Positions 1-7,900 of a DNA stretch of 35,285 nt are shown here, in pieces (the stretch's first letter is position 1; every line of letters begins with the position of its first letter). The position numbers and the translations under genes are program-made. A model generated the notes under the pieces. It saw nothing but the letters and a program-made list of their open reading frames with translations. It did not search any database and was not told the origin of the DNA. Source of the stretch: QQUD01 sp039029915 (lineage in GTDB: Bacteria > Chloroflexota > Anaerolineae > Promineifilales > Promineifilaceae); assembly GCA_039029915.1 (NCBI GenBank), contig JBCCFD010000020.1:1-35285 (forward strand), read 5' to 3'.

Positions 1-452
1 GCTGAAACGGCCGTTATGCCAATCCCCTTCAGATAGCCGACGAAGTAAAACCAATAGTTGTTATAGTGGGCTACATATTCTGTCCCTTTAATTCGTGTCC
101 ACACGGGGGCCCACCAGACGACAACCAGCCAATCAATAATGACGAGATCGACTAAATTGAACACCATGAGAACAATCCAAATAAATAAGAACGCGCTGCC
201 AAAGTTAAAGGCATACTGCTGATTCTTCCATAGGGCAACGAGGAAAGGAACAACAAGCATTGCACCCATAAATGGGATTCCCCAAAGTCTTTCAAGTCGT
301 TTTTCCCTGGGGGTTTTGGGTTCTACGGCCGCTTGAATCTCTTTTGGGACATCATGCAGCCAAATGCGCGGCTCGTGTCTTATCGACAGCAAGATCACAA
401 TGCTACCCAAAATACTGCTTAACAGCCCAAAAAAAATCGCATCTTGAATCAT
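1..452 (-). CDS. Multi-pass membrane protein, C-terminus beyond window edge
   Basis: An open frame reads without a stop from an ATG at 452 down to base 1, so about 150 residues are visible and the C-terminus is missing. The protein begins MIQDAIFFGLLSSILGSIVI, a hydrophobic N-terminal helix. A basic stretch (PREKRLERLW) follows, then further hydrophobic segments around residues 63-75 and 88-112 with many Trp and Tyr, including WIVLMVFNLVDLVIIDWLVV. GAGGT and AAGGA lie just before the ATG and could act as the ribosome binding site. The gene is the last one visible in the iron operon, 131 bases after the DUF3179 gene. I do not recognise the family; it is an integral membrane protein of unknown function. 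The reading frame itself is well supported. Confidence 0.7.
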   Translation of the reverse strand, partial: MIQDAIFFGLLSSILGSIVILLSIRHEPRIWLHDVPKEIQAAVEPKTPREKRLERLWGIPFMGAMLVVPFLVALWKNQQYAFNFGSAFLFIWIVLMVFNLVDLVIIDWLVVVWWAPVWTRIKGTEYVAHYNNYWFYFVGYLKGIGITAVS

Positions 453-583
453 TCCTTGACCTCAATAATCATCCTGCGTGAGTAGATGCCGAACTCTTCT
501 AATTCACTCATTTCTCTTAGACGCTGCCGCGATAATGGATAGCTCAATCACTATCGGCTGATAAGAACTGCCCCAACTTAAAA

Positions 584-1465
584 TTAGGGGTGCTCATTGG
601 CATAAATTTCTGTATTTGGAAAAGTAAGACTAAAGCCATACCAGCGAGAAAGAAGCTGATTGGGCCGTTCGCCGTTTTCCCACATTGCAAACGGCGTGCC
701 GTCGCTCCGATCAATGCCAACCGTTAAAGTCTGCCCTTTCACATGATCCTCGATTGTGCCCTGCTTAAGCTGTTTCATTGGATAAAATTTAGCAACTTCA
801 CCATCGAAGACACCGAGTCCCGTTGTCATCTCCGGTAAACGGCCGTCTACGGTTGTCATCGTTCTCTTAAAACCCATCGGGTATTTAGGCTTCCAAGCGG
901 ACATTTTGCCTGCAAAAATACGTTGAAACAGAAGGTAGCCTAACCAATGAAAAAATGATCTTTTTTGTACGCCACCCTGAACAAACTGACTCTCAGGATA
1001 AGTTTCTAGCGCGTTGGCAACGGTCGTAATATTGACGCTCCACACGTCGAGCTGATAACCGGCAAGCGGGCCATGAAGGCCTTCGCCAGATATATGATCC
1101 CAGTACGTTCCCGTCTCTTCATCACGCAGCAAAATCAGCCCGTTGTACAGGCCGCCGGCATGAAATTGGTGCACCTTTCCGTTAACTATAGGCGTTAGAC
1201 CAACGCCACTTAAGCAAACGGCTCAAAAGCTCACCAAGTAGGGTTCACCCGCTAATTCTCCCTGCGCCAAATGGTGATAGGACATTTGACGAACCTGAAA
1301 GGCCACGTGTTTTCCGTTGCGTTCAGCAACAATAATTTCCTCGTCGGGAGGCAGGTTAATATCGCAAAGAAGGGGCGCATTTCCCTTAACAACCAGCGGT
1401 AAAAATGATGGCTTTCCTTCTAAAGATGCTCGTTTTGCATCAAATTGTGTATGTTGTTGTGTCAT
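584..1465 (-). CDS. DUF3179-family protein interrupted by an in-frame UGA (candidate selenoprotein or nonsense-mutated gene)
   Basis: Two adjacent open stretches (1465-1223, then on to 584) are in the same frame, separated only by one TGA at 1225-1223, codon 81. Read through, they make one 293-residue protein with DUF3179 features: ...EPYLVSF-(UGA)-AVCLSGVGLTPIVNG..., then GGLYNGLILL, TYWDHISGEGLHGPLAG and GVFDGEVAKFYPM. In this family the UGA position is normally the first Cys of a CxxC pair, so the product would be UxxC if UGA encodes selenocysteine. The downstream part has no credible start of its own: the first GTG is directly adjacent to a GGAAAG. Start ATG 1465 has a GGGAG site. The gene lies 58 bases after an ABC half-transporter gene. 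The biochemical role of DUF3179 is unknown. The alternative is a TGC/TGT-to-TGA nonsense mutation or a sequencing error. Confidence 0.75.
1179..1225 (-). promoter_or_regulatory. SECIS-like hairpin immediately after in-frame UGA
   Basis: On the coding strand, 15 bases after the UGA, GGCGTTGGTCTAACGCC (1207-1191) forms a perfect 6-bp stem closed by the loop GGTCT. An outer helix CCGTT/AACGG (1221-1217 with 1183-1179) can enclose it. The apical loop begins 21 bases after the UGA. Bacterial SECIS elements lie directly 3' of the UGA and have a short stem with G/GU at the start of the apical loop; the E. coli fdhF element has an AGGUCU loop at similar spacing. The match in position, stem and loop is seen directly. 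Function as a SelB-binding element is inferred. Confidence 0.5.
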
Positions 1466-1482
1466 TAAACTCCCTCATCAGT

Positions 1483-1506
1483 GCAGCGCGCGTGGCCGCG
1501 CGCTGC
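1483..1506. other. Strong GC-rich hairpin between ABC gene and DUF3179 gene
   Basis: GCAGCGCGCG and CGCGCGCTGC form a perfect 10-bp stem around a 4-base TGGC loop, in the 58-base gap between the ABC half-transporter stop (1524) and the DUF3179 start (1465). It is not followed by a T-run on the minus strand, so it is not a classical intrinsic terminator for the operon. It could protect or process the mRNA, or lower expression of the distal genes. Confidence 0.5.
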
Positions 1507-1523
1507 TTTACGTTGATAATTCC

Positions 1524-3275
1524 TTAAACTTTCCAGCGCCGTGCTGTTTGCTGAGCGGCCCACATAGCAGAATAACGGCCGTTTTCATCGTCTAAAAGCT
1601 CGTTATGGGTACCTCGTTCCGCGATACGGCCGTTTTCCAGCACCAAAATTTGATCAGCCGCTACGACAGTTGAGAGCCGATGGGCAATGACCACAACCGT
1701 CTTATCTTCGACCAGATTATCAATAGCACGCTGCACGGCTACTTCACTTTCTGTATCTAATGCTGAAGTTGGTTCATCCAAAAGCACAATCGGCGCATCC
1801 TTCAAAATAGCCCGCGCAATCGAAATACGCTGGCGTTCTCCACCCGACAGCGATCCACCGATTTCGCCCACCGTTGTGTCATACCCTTCCGGCAAGCGAG
1901 AGATAAACTCATGGCAATTTGCTGCCACAGCTGCCGCTTCGACTTCTTCATCCGTGGCATGTGGCTTTGCCATTCGAATATTGTCCCGGATCGTATCGTC
2001 AAATAGATAGACATCTTGGAATACCACTGAAATGTGGCGCATCAACTCGGGTGCCTCTAGAGCTCGAATATCAACATCTCCAATTTTGACGACGCCCTGC
2101 TGTGGGTCAGCGTAGCGTGAGATCAACTTGGTAATCGTCGTTTTGCCCCCACCTGATTCCCCAACCAATGCTGTCAGCGACTTTGCCGGCAAATGGAAAG
2201 AGACATCATGCAAAACCTGCTCCCCGTCTTCCCCCTCATTTTCTGGCGCATAGGCAAAATCAACATTCTCAAATGCGATATCGAACGCTTCGAGTTTTTT
2301 CACTGGCTGCAGAAGGGGTAAAGGCTCAATATCCAACATGGCGCTAATGCGTTCTAAGCCAGTCTCCATAAAGTCGAACATGCCTGCTAAACCCGCAAAA
2401 ATAGAAAGCGGCTCAGCAAAGCGAATGGCGATTGCTAACAGGGCAAACAGCACCGCCACTTCCAACGTGCCACCTAAAACTAAAAAGACACCCAGTGACG
2501 TCACTAGCAAAATACCAACTTGTACAATCGAGGACAGGGCAATATTTGGGATTGTGCCCCAATTGGTGGCAACCGACTGCTTGTGGCGTAAATCCGCCAG
2601 CGAATCTTGTAGGCGTACCGATTTAGTTCCTACTTGCCGCGTTGCGCGCAGTACAGCTAGCCCTTGGGCATACTCAATTAAATTTGAGGTTACCGCAGCA
2701 TGGGCAGCTGAAGAAACACGATTCTCACGCGCAGATACGGCACGAATACGTTGATAGATCGGGATAGCTACAGGAAACAACACCGCCAAAGCAATCGCCA
2801 GCCGCCAATCTATAAAGATAGTAATCAAAATAGTCGTAACAGGTGCAATAATTGTTAGAAGAACAACCCCGTAAAGGCCGCCCATAATCGTCACCACATC
2901 ATTGACATCTCCACTCAAAACGACATTAAGATCACCCGTCTTACGTGAGTTTAGATATTCAAGCGGTATACTTCGTAATTTTTCGCCGAGCTTGATGCGT
3001 GCCTCATCAGCCGCATCCATTTGGGTTGTGTAATCATATGTGCTAACCAACCAGCGTAGGTAAGCATCAATGATGATCAAACCCACCATAATGCCGCCAT
3101 ACAGCTGCCAGCTGCTATCTTGCGCAAAAAGCGCCCTGAAAAAAGGGAATAAAAGCGCAAATGTGATGCCCTGTACAACAGCACTAATAACGTTTAACAA
3201 CATAGCGGTCTGGACCGTACGCTTGTATGAGCCAGCCGCTCGAATCATATTGTGATAAGTTCCAATCATTGACAT
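1524..3275 (-). CDS. YbtPQ-like ABC half-transporter A1 (TMD-NBD fusion)
   Basis: A 583-residue exporter-fold ABC half-transporter. Residues 1-310 are the six-helix transmembrane domain and residues 330-583 the ATPase. Walker A is GESGGGKT (372-379), the signature LSGGERQ (476-482), Walker B IVLLDE (496-501) and the switch His is H532. It resembles siderophore importers of the YbtP/YbtQ and IrtAB type, which use an exporter fold for import. It closely matches the second copy at 9643-11391 (same C-terminus ending ARRWKV), and the partner is presumably the B-type half-transporter at 4868-6661. It starts 5 bases after fetB, so it is translationally linked to it. The third Walker A position is S in both A copies, but the following GGG in this copy replaces GSG in copy A2. 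Import of ferric siderophore is inferred from context. Confidence 0.88.
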   Translation of the reverse strand: MSMIGTYHNMIRAAGSYKRTVQTAMLLNVISAVVQGITFALLFPFFRALFAQDSSWQLYGGIMVGLIIIDAYLRWLVSTYDYTTQMDAADEARIKLGEKLRSIPLEYLNSRKTGDLNVVLSGDVNDVVTIMGGLYGVVLLTIIAPVTTILITIFIDWRLAIALAVLFPVAIPIYQRIRAVSARENRVSSAAHAAVTSNLIEYAQGLAVLRATRQVGTKSVRLQDSLADLRHKQSVATNWGTIPNIALSSIVQVGILLVTSLGVFLVLGGTLEVAVLFALLAIAIRFAEPLSIFAGLAGMFDFMETGLERISAMLDIEPLPLLQPVKKLEAFDIAFENVDFAYAPENEGEDGEQVLHDVSFHLPAKSLTALVGESGGGKTTITKLISRYADPQQGVVKIGDVDIRALEAPELMRHISVVFQDVYLFDDTIRDNIRMAKPHATDEEVEAAAVAANCHEFISRLPEGYDTTVGEIGGSLSGGERQRISIARAILKDAPIVLLDEPTSALDTESEVAVQRAIDNLVEDKTVVVIAHRLSTVVAADQILVLENGRIAERGTHNELLDDENGRYSAMWAAQQTARRWKV

Positions 3276-3280
3276 AGGTC

Positions 3281-4075
3281 TTACTCCTGAAAAACAACAG
3301 ACGGCCGAAGCTGTTCGGCCTCTGTAAAAAATTGTCGATATCCTAACAGCGCACAGCCTAAGCCTGTAAAGGCAGCCGCGCTGATGAGCATATACATCAC
3401 GATCATTTGAATTTGTACCGCCTGCAGCGGTGGGACACCCGCCAAAATCAGCCCCGTCATTGCACCGGGCAGTTTGACCAAGCCAACGCTCCGCGCCGCA
3501 TCAACGGTGGGAATCATGGCTGAATGGATAGCCCGCTTGTAGATAGGTCTAGCAGCCTGCGTCTGGGCTGCGCCAAGCGCTAAGGCTTCCTCAACAACGT
3601 GTCGATCGGCTTTGAAATCAGTTTTCAATCGATTCAGCGTGAGCGCAGCAGTGGTCATTGAGGAGCCTAAAATCATGCCCCCAATGGGGATCATCGTTTG
3701 CGCGTCGAACGTAAAAATCCGCAGGGCCAACAGCGAACTAAGCGTTACGATGGTTCCAACACCAATGGAAATAAAGGTGATCCAGCCCGCATTAGGGATG
3801 CCTTGCCCGCGCCGAACGGCCGTTCTGGCGGCCGCGATGCACATGATCAGCAGCATTAGCACAATCCACAGCGGATGCTCTTGAGCAAAAATCAGCTCTA
3901 GAACATATCCGATGGCGATGAGCTGAATAAAGGCTCGCGCCGTTGCTACAAACATCTCCCGCTCAATATCGATCGATTGCCAGTAGGAAATGCCAACGGC
4001 TAAACCGACCAGCAGCATCGCAGCGAATACTCGCCAAATTCCGCTGAGTTCAGGTAATAAATCAAGCTCAATCAT
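3281..4075 (-). CDS. fetB: FetB-like iron-export ABC permease (UPF0014 family)
   Basis: A 264-residue membrane protein of the UPF0014/YbbM family with about seven hydrophobic segments. It has the family's conserved features: AARTAVRRGQGIPNAG in the middle, MIPIGGMILGSSMTTAALTL, an EEALALGA segment, and VGLVKLPGAMTGLILAGVPP. Its ATG overlaps the stop of the upstream ATPase gene by 4 bases (ATGA), the normal fetAB arrangement. In E. coli FetAB exports iron and gives resistance to iron-driven oxidative stress; here it sits inside a siderophore-import operon, between the two halves of an ABC pair. Family assignment is firm. The transported ion (iron) is family knowledge plus context. Confidence 0.88.
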   Translation of the reverse strand: MIELDLLPELSGIWRVFAAMLLVGLAVGISYWQSIDIEREMFVATARAFIQLIAIGYVLELIFAQEHPLWIVLMLLIMCIAAARTAVRRGQGIPNAGWITFISIGVGTIVTLSSLLALRIFTFDAQTMIPIGGMILGSSMTTAALTLNRLKTDFKADRHVVEEALALGAAQTQAARPIYKRAIHSAMIPTVDAARSVGLVKLPGAMTGLILAGVPPLQAVQIQMIVMYMLISAAAFTGLGCALLGYRQFFTEAEQLRPSVVFQE

Positions 4076-4797
4076 GGCTGCACCAGCCCATTCACAAAGG
4101 TATGGAATGCGTCATGTTTTAATTCAAACATTTCAGTGAGATTTCCCTGAGCCATCACTTTACCTTTCTGTAAAAAGACAATCCTGTCGGCCACGCGTCG
4201 CACTTGAGCCACATCATGGGTCACCCAAATTACGGTTAGTCCGCGATTTTGACATAGATTACTAATCGTCTCTTCTACCTGTTTGGCCGCTCTTGGATCG
4301 AGGGCCGTTGTTGGTTCATCGAGCAAAATTAGTTCGGGTTCGTTGGCGAGCACACGCGCAATTGCCACGCGCTGTATTTGTCCACCGGACAAGGTCTCCA
4401 CGGCCGTTTTGGCTAGCTCTGGGGAAAGTAGAACGGCCGTTAATAACCCGCTCACTGTCTCATCCGACAGCTCATTGCCAACCAGCCGAGGACCATAACG
4501 GATGTTATCTGCCACTGTACCCGTAAAGAGATACGGCCGTTGAAACACCAGTCCAACGCGCCGCCGCAAAGCCAGCGGGTTTAACGTGGTAACATCCTCA
4601 CCGTTTAGCCAAATTGCCCCAGCAGGTGGCTCAGTCAACCGATTGATCAAGCGAAGCATTGTGCTCTTACCGCTGCCGCTAGCCCCGACCAGCATCGTGA
4701 TCTCACCTTCGGATGCATCAAACGACACACCTTCCAGAATGGCATCAGCCTGATAGGCAAAATTGAGTGAATGGATGTTTAAAAACGGCCGTTTCAT
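4072..4797 (-). CDS. fetA: FetA-like ABC transporter ATPase
   Basis: A 241-residue stand-alone ABC ATPase with Walker A GASGSGKS (38-45), a Q-loop within VGLVFQRPYLF, signature LSGGQ (136-140), Walker B LILLDE (156-161) and a switch His in WVTHD. The short VFQRPYLFTGTVADNIRYGP segment and the adjacent UPF0014 permease identify it as FetA/YbbL rather than a phosphate or amino-acid importer ATPase. It energises FetB at the cytoplasmic face. The start codon is followed directly by the ACGGCCGT octamer (ATGAAACGGCCGTTT), and no clear Shine-Dalgarno site precedes it. It begins 70 bases after the B1 half-transporter stop. Confidence 0.88.
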   Translation of the reverse strand: MKRPFLNIHSLNFAYQADAILEGVSFDASEGEITMLVGASGSGKSTMLRLINRLTEPPAGAIWLNGEDVTTLNPLALRRRVGLVFQRPYLFTGTVADNIRYGPRLVGNELSDETVSGLLTAVLLSPELAKTAVETLSGGQIQRVAIARVLANEPELILLDEPTTALDPRAAKQVEETISNLCQNRGLTVIWVTHDVAQVRRVADRIVFLQKGKVMAQGNLTEMFELKHDAFHTFVNGLVQP

Positions 4798-4867
4798 TAA
4801 AAAATAATATTCAGCAATCAGGATTCAGTTTTAGGCGACGGAGCTCCTGCTTACTATTCATTGGTCA

Positions 4868-6661
4868 CTAATCAGTTGCTTCCGGCTGCTGCACATTCCG
4901 CCGCAGTCCCCAGCCTTGGGCTTCATTAAACTTGCCCCATAGCTTGGCATAGATACCACCTGAGGCCACTAAATCATCGTGAGTACCCAGTTCAGCCACC
5001 ATTCCTTTATCCATCACCACAATTTGATCCGCATCCTGAATCGTAGATAGGCGATGCGCCACCACAATCAGCGTCTTACCAGCCGTCAAATTGGCAATGG
5101 CCGTATGAATCTTGGCTTCGTTTTCAGGGTCAGCAAATGCGGTTGCCTCATCAAGCACCACAATTGGGCTATCTTGTAAAATGGCGCGGGCAATTGTGAT
5201 GCGCTGCCGCTGTCCACCAGACAATCGGGTACCACGATCCCCAGCTCGTGTTTCATATCCATTCGGCAATTCATTGACAATAAAATCGTGTGCCTGTGCG
5301 GCTCGCGCCGCCGCTTCAACTTCTTCATTCGATGCATCTGGCTTGCCTAGGCGAATATTTTCACGAATTGAATCATGCAGTAAAAATGGATTTTGGAAGA
5401 CAAAACTTACCTGCTTCATCAAATCTTCACTGCTCATTTGGCGTACATCAACATCACCCACATATACAGCCCCAGAATCCACATCCCAAAACCGAGGAAT
5501 CATTCGGGCCACAGTACTTTTACCTGCACCTGATAGCCCAACAAGCGCTGTGATCGTGCCTTCAGCCATAACAATTGAAACATTATCTAGGGCAGGGTCC
5601 GTCCGATTAGCATAGGTAAAGGTCACATTTTCAAAACGCACATTCCCATTTTTAGGCTGAATTGGATTTGCTGCTTCAGGCAAAATTGGTTCAGATAGCA
5701 ATGTGCCAATCCGTTTTGCTCCGGCACTTGACATGTTGATAAGCTGGGACATCCAGATGATGGGAACAATGGAATCAGCTAGCGTGGGTGCAAGAAAGAC
5801 AAAGAGCAAAAACGTTGGTAAATCAAGCGTGCCGCGAGAAACAAAGAATCCACCCGCCACGACCACAACGGCGAGCGTTGGTAAGGCCGCAAATAGAGTG
5901 CGGGCGATATAGGCGCCATGCTTGCTTTTATCCGCCCACGTCCGAATGGTAATTGAGGCATTTTTAAGTGCCTCGCGGTAGCGACGAAAAGAGGATGTAC
6001 CATCGTCAAAGGTACGCACCACCTGCATCCCCTGCACATATTCCACAATCGTACGGTTCATCCGCTCAAGGGCAGCATCATAAGCGGCTCGCCCCTCAGC
6101 AAAGTCAGCCAAAGCAAACCGCATCGCAATGATGCCGACAGGGAAGACAAAAAGCGAAATGAGCGCCATACGCCAATCGATCAAAAACATGACTACAAGC
6201 GTAATGAGTGGCATTGAGTAACTGCGCGCCATCAGTGGGGTACTATCTGCCACAAACGCATGGAGGCTGCGTACGTCGTCCATCAAGATTTTTTTCAATG
6301 ATCCTGAGCCCGTAGTAACAACATAGCCTAGCGGCACTTTGGCAAGATGTGTGGTGAGCTGGGTCCGTAGCACCTCCTCCAGCTCATATGCACCCATATG
6401 TGACCAGTTAAACGAGTAAAAACGAAGCACGATTGCAACCACAATCGAGAGTAAAACAAAGCCGCCTAAGCGCAATAATGTCGGAATACTTGGCTCTGGT
6501 TGTAGCATTTCCGTAACGATGGGACGTAGCAAAACAACAGTCATAATCCACGCTAGCCCGCTTATGGCCGACATAGCCATACCGATATAGATCTTGGTCT
6601 TAACTGGGGAGATTATTTCCCAAAGTGACATTTCTTTTTGTTCAATTTCAACAGTTGTCAT
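4868..6661 (-). CDS. YbtPQ-like ABC half-transporter B1 (TMD-NBD fusion)
   Basis: A 597-residue exporter-fold ABC half-transporter, the B-type partner of the A-type proteins. The membrane domain spans about residues 20-315 and the ATPase 335-597. Walker A is GLSGAGKS (375-382), the signature LSGGQRQ (480-486), Walker B VVLDEA (501-506) and the switch His H536. The conserved THLAKVPLGYVVTTGSGSLK and DDVRSLHAFVADSTP segments are shared almost exactly with copy B2 at 11404-13221, showing a gene duplication. AAGGA lies upstream of the ATG. It follows a substrate-binding lipoprotein gene after 154 bases. It probably imports ferric siderophore with half-transporter A1 although two fetAB genes lie between them. 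Confidence 0.87.
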   Translation of the reverse strand: MTTVEIEQKEMSLWEIISPVKTKIYIGMAMSAISGLAWIMTVVLLRPIVTEMLQPEPSIPTLLRLGGFVLLSIVVAIVLRFYSFNWSHMGAYELEEVLRTQLTTHLAKVPLGYVVTTGSGSLKKILMDDVRSLHAFVADSTPLMARSYSMPLITLVVMFLIDWRMALISLFVFPVGIIAMRFALADFAEGRAAYDAALERMNRTIVEYVQGMQVVRTFDDGTSSFRRYREALKNASITIRTWADKSKHGAYIARTLFAALPTLAVVVVAGGFFVSRGTLDLPTFLLFVFLAPTLADSIVPIIWMSQLINMSSAGAKRIGTLLSEPILPEAANPIQPKNGNVRFENVTFTYANRTDPALDNVSIVMAEGTITALVGLSGAGKSTVARMIPRFWDVDSGAVYVGDVDVRQMSSEDLMKQVSFVFQNPFLLHDSIRENIRLGKPDASNEEVEAAARAAQAHDFIVNELPNGYETRAGDRGTRLSGGQRQRITIARAILQDSPIVVLDEATAFADPENEAKIHTAIANLTAGKTLIVVAHRLSTIQDADQIVVMDKGMVAELGTHDDLVASGGIYAKLWGKFNEAQGWGLRRNVQQPEATD

Positions 6662-6681
6662 CTATTTTTTCCTTATAAAGA

Positions 6682-6786
6682 TAGCATTTCAGCTCGTTAG
6701 CATTTCAGCTTGTCAGCTAAAAGCATTTTTCACAAAAGTCATTTAGAGGGTGCTAAGACGTTCCTCTAGCTCTAGCTCTAGCTCTC
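6682..6786. repeat. Short direct repeats between binding-protein and ABC genes
   Basis: The 154-base gap holds two low-complexity features. TAGCATTTCAGCT occurs twice (6682-6694 and 6698-6710, period 16), and the hexamer CTCTAG is repeated in tandem three times plus a partial unit (6764-6786). No gene is visible here. Slippage in the hexamer would change the spacing between the two genes without affecting any frame. Confidence 0.6.
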
Positions 6787-6815
6787 TTTTGAGTTGCTAG
6801 GATCATCTTTCATAC

Positions 6816-7880
6816 TTAGGGTTCAGGAACGGCCGTTTCCGGATCACCATCTGCGGCCACTTCCAGCATTGGGACAAGCTCATCCAGCAAATACGGCAGG
6901 CTCAGCGGGCTCGAAAATGAGAACGCCCCGCCGAGCAGCTTGCCCAAGAAGAGTTCACGCCCTTCTTGCGCCGCGTCGAGCGAGCCACGGAGCGCCTGCC
7001 TTTGAATTTGTCTAATCTCTCGATCATTACTAGCGATCCAAATCAGCATGTCCACATCAAGCACATCTGCCAGCCGCTCCTCATCAAAACTGGCGAAAAA
7101 ACTATCCCCGGCCATTTCGTCATATTCTTCGGGGGTAACAAAACCAAGTTCGCTCAGCAGACGAGGACGCGTGTCGGTTGAAGCATAAATACCCGGTGAG
7201 CCGTTGTAGTTAAAGGCAACGGCCAAGCTGGCCCCATCAAATCCGGGGTTCGCTTCCCGAACCTCAGCAAAGCTGGCCTCAATTTCCGCAATAAGCTGTT
7301 CTGCATAATCGCTGCGCCCCAGGGCACGGCCGTGTATGCGCGTCACCTCTGGCCACGGTGTACCAAAATCAACATACTCACCCGGCTGAGCCACCGTCGG
7401 TGCAAGTCGAGAAAGAGACTCATACTCTTCCTGCGTCATGCCGGAGGTCACACCCATAATTAAATCTGGTTCTAGTGACGCAATTTTCTCAAAATTTATA
7501 TTGCGCACCCCACCAATCGTTTCAGGCTGAGCATCCCCTAAAGCCGCCCGTGCCCAAGGCCAAGTCTCATATTGATAACCGCCATACCATTGACGCACGC
7601 CCAGCGGTTTGACGCCTAGCGACAGGACAAAATCATGTTCACTGTAGCCCACCGTCACGATTCGCTCTGGCAGTTCAGTAATTTCAGTCCTGCCAAATTT
7701 GTGCTCAATGGTGAGCGGGAAGGAGGCTTCATCAACCACCACATTCGCAATCTTGGCATTAAATGCATCCAATTCAGCTTGGCTAACAATGACTTCCTCG
7801 CCGCTGCCCAGCGTACTGCAGGCCGCAATCCCAATAGCTAGCCAGAAAATCATTGTTGTAAAAAATAAGCGTCGTTTCAT
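6816..7880 (-). CDS. Ferric-siderophore-binding lipoprotein (FecB/FepB type)
   Basis: A 354-residue periplasmic-binding protein of the BtuF/FecB class (PF01497). The N-terminus MKRRLFFTTMIFWLAIGIAAC is a lipoprotein signal with the lipid-attached Cys at 21. The mature part has the class hallmarks: ITELPERIVTVGYSEHDFVLSLGVKPLGV, then FEKIASLEPDLIMGVTSGMTQEEYESLSRLAPTV, and a C-terminal lobe DVDMLIWIASNDREIRQIQ. It would capture ferric siderophore outside the membrane and deliver it to the neighbouring transporters. No BtuC/FecCD-type permease gene accompanies it, which is unusual; the next genes encode exporter-fold half-transporters instead. The STAS-like gene ends 20 bases upstream, consistent with one transcript. 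Confidence 0.87.
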   Translation of the reverse strand: MKRRLFFTTMIFWLAIGIAACSTLGSGEEVIVSQAELDAFNAKIANVVVDEASFPLTIEHKFGRTEITELPERIVTVGYSEHDFVLSLGVKPLGVRQWYGGYQYETWPWARAALGDAQPETIGGVRNINFEKIASLEPDLIMGVTSGMTQEEYESLSRLAPTVAQPGEYVDFGTPWPEVTRIHGRALGRSDYAEQLIAEIEASFAEVREANPGFDGASLAVAFNYNGSPGIYASTDTRPRLLSELGFVTPEEYDEMAGDSFFASFDEERLADVLDVDMLIWIASNDREIRQIQRQALRGSLDAAQEGRELFLGKLLGGAFSFSSPLSLPYLLDELVPMLEVAADGDPETAVPEP

Positions 7881-7900
7881 TCTCTTCTTGTTTGCCCTTT

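Noticed and set aside
453..583. Terminator between DUF3179 and the membrane-protein gene
   Set aside because: Only a weak 5-bp stem (GATAG/CTATC) without a T-run was found, so I do not call a terminator.
584..1174. Downstream half of DUF3179 as an independent gene starting at GTG 1174
   Set aside because: The GTG directly abuts its only purine-rich stretch, and the family-conserved sequence continues in frame upstream of it. It is better read as part of the single UGA-interrupted gene.
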